From assembly GCA_963802915.1 (NCBI GenBank), contig CAWDKQ010000007.1, positions 124,001 to 188,000 on the forward strand: a stretch of DNA of 64,000 nt. The letters run 5' to 3'. Source of the DNA: JAICMB01 sp963802915. Its GTDB lineage: Bacteria > Acidobacteriota > Terriglobia > Bryobacterales > Bryobacteraceae. The notes beneath the pieces were generated by a model that saw only the letters and a list, made by a program, of their open reading frames with translations, ran no database searches and was not told the origin of the DNA. How positions within the stretch are numbered: the stretch's first letter is position 1; every line of letters starts with the position of its first letter. Shown one piece after another: positions 61,318 through 64,000 of the stretch. Both the position numbers and the translations under genes were made by a program.

Positions 61318-62795
61318 TGATCCGCAAAGTTCGCCAACACGTCAATCCGAACGAAGGGCTGATCTTCGAGAGGAGCTCGCCAGGCAAGCTTGCCTACCAG
61401 CTTCCCGAGCTCGATGTGCCGCAGGTTGCCCCCACCGAGGCTCTCGGCGCTGCGAACGTCCGGAGCGAGATTGAAGATTTTCCCGAGGTCAGCGAAGTGG
61501 AAACGATTCGCCACTTCACTCGGCTCTCCACGCAAAACTACGCCATCGATTACGGCCTGTATCCGCTCGGCTCCTGCACCATGAAATATAATCCGCGCGT
61601 GAATGAGGCTGTGGCTCGCGTGGACGGTCTTTCTTGGATTCATCCGTATCAGCCCGAGTCGCTGTCGCAGGGCGCCATGGAAATCATGGCGGCGCTCGAA
61701 GCTGCTCTGGCTGAAATCACGGGCATGGATGCGGTCACCTTGCAGCCGGCAGCCGGCGCGCACGGGGAATTCACGGGGATTCTGCTGGTCCGTGCGCTGC
61801 TCGAATCGCAGGGCAATGCGCGCAAGAAGGTTTTGATCCCCGATTCGGCTCATGGGACGAATCCGGCGACGGTCGCGATGTCCGGTTACGTTGTCGAGAA
61901 TATCAGTTCCAACGACCGCGGGATGATCGATCTCGAAGTGCTTGCCAAAGCCGTCACGGAAGACGTCGCGGCGCTGATGGTGACGAATCCCAATACCACT
62001 GGCGTTTTCGAGCACGACATCGTGGAAGCCGCGAAGATTCTGCATGCCAAGGGCGCGATGCTTTACATGGACGGCGCGAACATGAACGCGCTGGTCGGTA
62101 TCGCCCGGCCGGGCGATTTCGGCGTCGACGTAATGCACCTGAATCTTCACAAGACCTTTTCGACGCCTCATGGCGGAGGAGGTCCCGGGTCCGGCGCGGT
62201 CGCGGTTAAGAAGCATCTGGAGCCGTTTCTCCCGACTCCGCGGCTTCGGAAGCACGAGGGCAATTACTCGTGGAATTACGATCTGCCCAAATCCATCGGC
62301 CGCGTGCGGGCCTATTACGGCAACTTCGGCGTGCTGGTGCGCGCGCTGGCATACATCATGGCTCACGGCGGCCCGGGGCTTCGCAACGCCACCATGGACG
62401 CCGTGCTCAACGCCACGTACATCCGCAAGATGCTGGAGCCCTACTACGAGCTTCCGTACAAGAGCCCGACGATGCATGAGTGCGTCTTCAGTGACGACCG
62501 GCAGGCGCGCAAAGGCGTCCACACCGGCGACATTGCCAAGCGCCTCATCGATTATGGATTCCACCCGTACACTGTCAGCTTCCCGCTGATCGTTCACGGG
62601 GCCATGATGATCGAGCCGACCGAAACGGAGAGCAAGCAGGAGCTTGATCTCTTTGTCGATGCCCTGATCGATATCGCCAAAGAAGTGGAAGAAGATCCCC
62701 AATTCGTTCTCAAAGCGCCTCACAACACGCGGACATCCCGCGTGGATGAAGTTACGGCGGCGCGCAAACCGGTCGTGCGTTGGAAACCCGAATAA
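61317..62795 (+). CDS. gcvPB: Glycine dehydrogenase (decarboxylating) subunit 2
   Basis: 492 residues. The PLP lysine is K279 in HLNLHKTFSTPHGGGGPGSG. Other family segments: YPLGSCTMKYNPRVNEAVAR, PAAGAHGEFTGILLVRALLE, DSAHGTNPATVAMSGY and LMVTNPNTTGVFE. Coupled to gcvPA by TAATG. It forms the catalytic half of the P-protein of the glycine cleavage system in the cytoplasm. Confidence 0.97.
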   Translation: MIRKVRQHVNPNEGLIFERSSPGKLAYQLPELDVPQVAPTEALGAANVRSEIEDFPEVSEVETIRHFTRLSTQNYAIDYGLYPLGSCTMKYNPRVNEAVARVDGLSWIHPYQPESLSQGAMEIMAALEAALAEITGMDAVTLQPAAGAHGEFTGILLVRALLESQGNARKKVLIPDSAHGTNPATVAMSGYVVENISSNDRGMIDLEVLAKAVTEDVAALMVTNPNTTGVFEHDIVEAAKILHAKGAMLYMDGANMNALVGIARPGDFGVDVMHLNLHKTFSTPHGGGGPGSGAVAVKKHLEPFLPTPRLRKHEGNYSWNYDLPKSIGRVRAYYGNFGVLVRALAYIMAHGGPGLRNATMDAVLNATYIRKMLEPYYELPYKSPTMHECVFSDDRQARKGVHTGDIAKRLIDYGFHPYTVSFPLIVHGAMMIEPTETESKQELDLFVDALIDIAKEVEEDPQFVLKAPHNTRTSRVDEVTAARKPVVRWKPE

Positions 62796-64000
62796 CTTCG
62801 GTTTGGACGCAACTCGCGCTTGTCGTCCTGATCGTGCTGGCATTGCGCCTGCCGTTTCTGAACGAGGCGATTCAGGGTGATGATGTCGACTATCTTTATG
62901 GCGCGGAGCACGCGCAGATCGAGCCGCTGCACCCGTATCACACGCGCTACGTTTTTCTCGGCGATATGGTGGAGATGCGCGGGCATACGCATCCGCCTCT
63001 CAACGTCTGGTTCCTGGCGGGACTGCTCGCCATCATGGGCGACGTTCATGAAGTTCCGTTTCACGCGGCCTATATTGTCTTCTCTTTGATCGCGGCGATC
63101 GCCGCTCTTTATCTCGCGCGGAGGTTCAGCCCGCATCCTGTGCTCGCGACCGTTTTGTTTCTGGTCACGCCTGCGTTCGTTGTGAACGGGACGTCGCTTG
63201 AATCGGATCTGCCGTTGATTGCGTTCTGGCTGGCTGCGGTCGCATTCTACGTGCATGCCGTGGATCGAAAGTCGCTAGCGGCGCTGGGGTTCGCATGCGT
63301 CGCGATGGCGCTGGCTGGATTGACGGCGTATCAGGCCGTGGTGCTGGTCCCGATCCTTTTCCTTTACGCCTGGAAAAGGGCTGGACGGGTGTATTACGTT
63401 GCGTTGCTGACGCCGATTCTCGCGATCGCGCTGTTCCAGATTTTTGAGCGCCTCACCTCGGGATCGCTGCCGGCAAGCGTTCTGGCTGGCTACATGCAGA
63501 CGTACGGCTTCCAGGCGGCCGCGCAAAAACTCAAGAGCGCGGTAGCTCTGGCCGGTCATCTCGGCTGGGTCGTTTTTCCGATTCTGGCGTTGGCCGCTTT
63601 CGGCCGACGCGTTGCCATTCTGATCGTCATCGCGCTCCTGGCCGCCATTTACGACCATAATCCGATCTTTTGGATCTCGATTGCGGCTGGAGCCGCGGTG
63701 CTGATCTGGTCCATCGAACATTGGCGCGACTTCCTAGCCCAGTGGATTCTAATCTTCTTCGCCGCCGCGCTGATTCTCTTTTTTGCAGGGTCGGCGCGAT
63801 ATCTGCTTCCCCTCGTGCTTCCCGTTGCCATCCTGACTACGAAACAGCTCTCTCCGAAATGGCTTTATGCTGGAATCGCTTTGGAATTGCTTCTGAGCCT
63901 GGGTCTTGCCGTGGTCAATTACAAACAATGGAGCGCGTATCGCGACTACGCTCACAGCCTCGCGAAGGACGCTGAGACGAAACGTGTTTGGGTGGATGCG
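62780..64000 (+). CDS. GT39/ArnT-like membrane glycosyltransferase, partial (runs off right edge)
   Basis: 407 codons visible with no stop. The probable start is TTG 62780, inside the end of gcvPB; no ATG is suitably placed before the first helix (LALVVLIVLALRLPFL). The acidic motif NEAIQGDDVDYLYGAEH follows helix 1, and HTHPPLNVWFLAGLL marks the second helix, both typical of GT39-like transferases. Eight or more further helices follow (e.g. LIAAIAALYLAR; AILIVIALLAAI). Probably a polyprenyl-phosphate-sugar-dependent glycosyltransferase. Confidence 0.75.
   Translation, partial: METRITSVWTQLALVVLIVLALRLPFLNEAIQGDDVDYLYGAEHAQIEPLHPYHTRYVFLGDMVEMRGHTHPPLNVWFLAGLLAIMGDVHEVPFHAAYIVFSLIAAIAALYLARRFSPHPVLATVLFLVTPAFVVNGTSLESDLPLIAFWLAAVAFYVHAVDRKSLAALGFACVAMALAGLTAYQAVVLVPILFLYAWKRAGRVYYVALLTPILAIALFQIFERLTSGSLPASVLAGYMQTYGFQAAAQKLKSAVALAGHLGWVVFPILALAAFGRRVAILIVIALLAAIYDHNPIFWISIAAGAAVLIWSIEHWRDFLAQWILIFFAAALILFFAGSARYLLPLVLPVAILTTKQLSPKWLYAGIALELLLSLGLAVVNYKQWSAYRDYAHSLAKDAETKRVWVDA

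Noticed and set aside
61314..62843. 509-codon minus-strand frame
   Set aside because: Exact antisense of gcvPB, a certain gene; His/Arg-rich shadow.

Overview
The window looks like chromosomal DNA of an acidobacterium, most likely of the Bryobacterales / 'Candidatus Solibacter' type. The indications are three large ADOP-type MacB/FtsX permeases (two behind a PadR regulator), Tat-signal Gfo/Idh/MocA and hydroxypyruvate-isomerase-like proteins, an Alternative Complex III–caa3 oxidase operon, many TTG/GTG starts and generally GC-rich coding. The assignment rests on gene content only; no rRNA or tRNA gene was seen.

Layout. 1-3730 (minus): PadR regulator followed by two tandem ADOP permeases, the second running off the left edge. 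3834-9896: a decayed accessory/defence-like patch with an ExK-nuclease-like gene overlapping a PIN-domain gene (frameshifted near its end), a wrecked CopG/BrnA-like antitoxin gene, and a ~1,500-residue SF1 helicase–nuclease split by a frameshift. 10252-15542 (plus): mobile-element-type P-loop ATPase, secreted M1 aminopeptidase, GT2 glycosyltransferase, single-domain response regulator. 15546-28055 (minus): one tightly overlapped 12-gene respiratory operon, actABCDEF – 134-aa membrane protein – SCO – coxBACD, which should carry electrons from quinol through ACIII and cytochrome c to a caa3 oxidase. 28281-31299: a LysE exporter and a convergent hydroxypyruvate-isomerase-like gene pushed apart by ~1.3 kb of foreign DNA (IS630 remnant, chalcone-isomerase-like gene, broken PRC-barrel gene), with a 262-bp direct repeat at the two edges. 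31563-38575: unknown protein, Tat oxidoreductase, BON protein, GntR/LacI regulator divergent from a HAD phosphatase, small membrane protein, third ADOP.

38635-48050 (plus backbone): ABC-F ATPase, then sdhCAB, a TPR-like protein and a TIM-barrel isomerase. Between ABC-F and sdhC sits a ~2.7-kb insertion on the opposite strand holding three genes: an AIPR-family protein, a ComF-like phosphoribosyltransferase and a SLOG/Rossmann nucleotide-binding-like protein. The end of the ABC-F gene and the start of sdhC are present on both sides of the insertion. The two ABC-F tails differ in 14 codons, all synonymously, and their intergenic spacers differ in a 7-bp repeat array. This cassette and its mode of entry are the most novel-looking item in the window.

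48027-56680 (minus): membrane glycosyltransferase-like protein, Lhr-like helicase, a metallo-beta-lactamase-fold protein with several metal ligands replaced, SAM methyltransferase and a second membrane protein, closely spaced. 56909-64000 (plus): small exported protein, GAF–sigma54 activator, small membrane protein, gcvPA-gcvPB (glycine decarboxylase P-protein as two chains) and a GT39-like membrane protein cut by the right edge.
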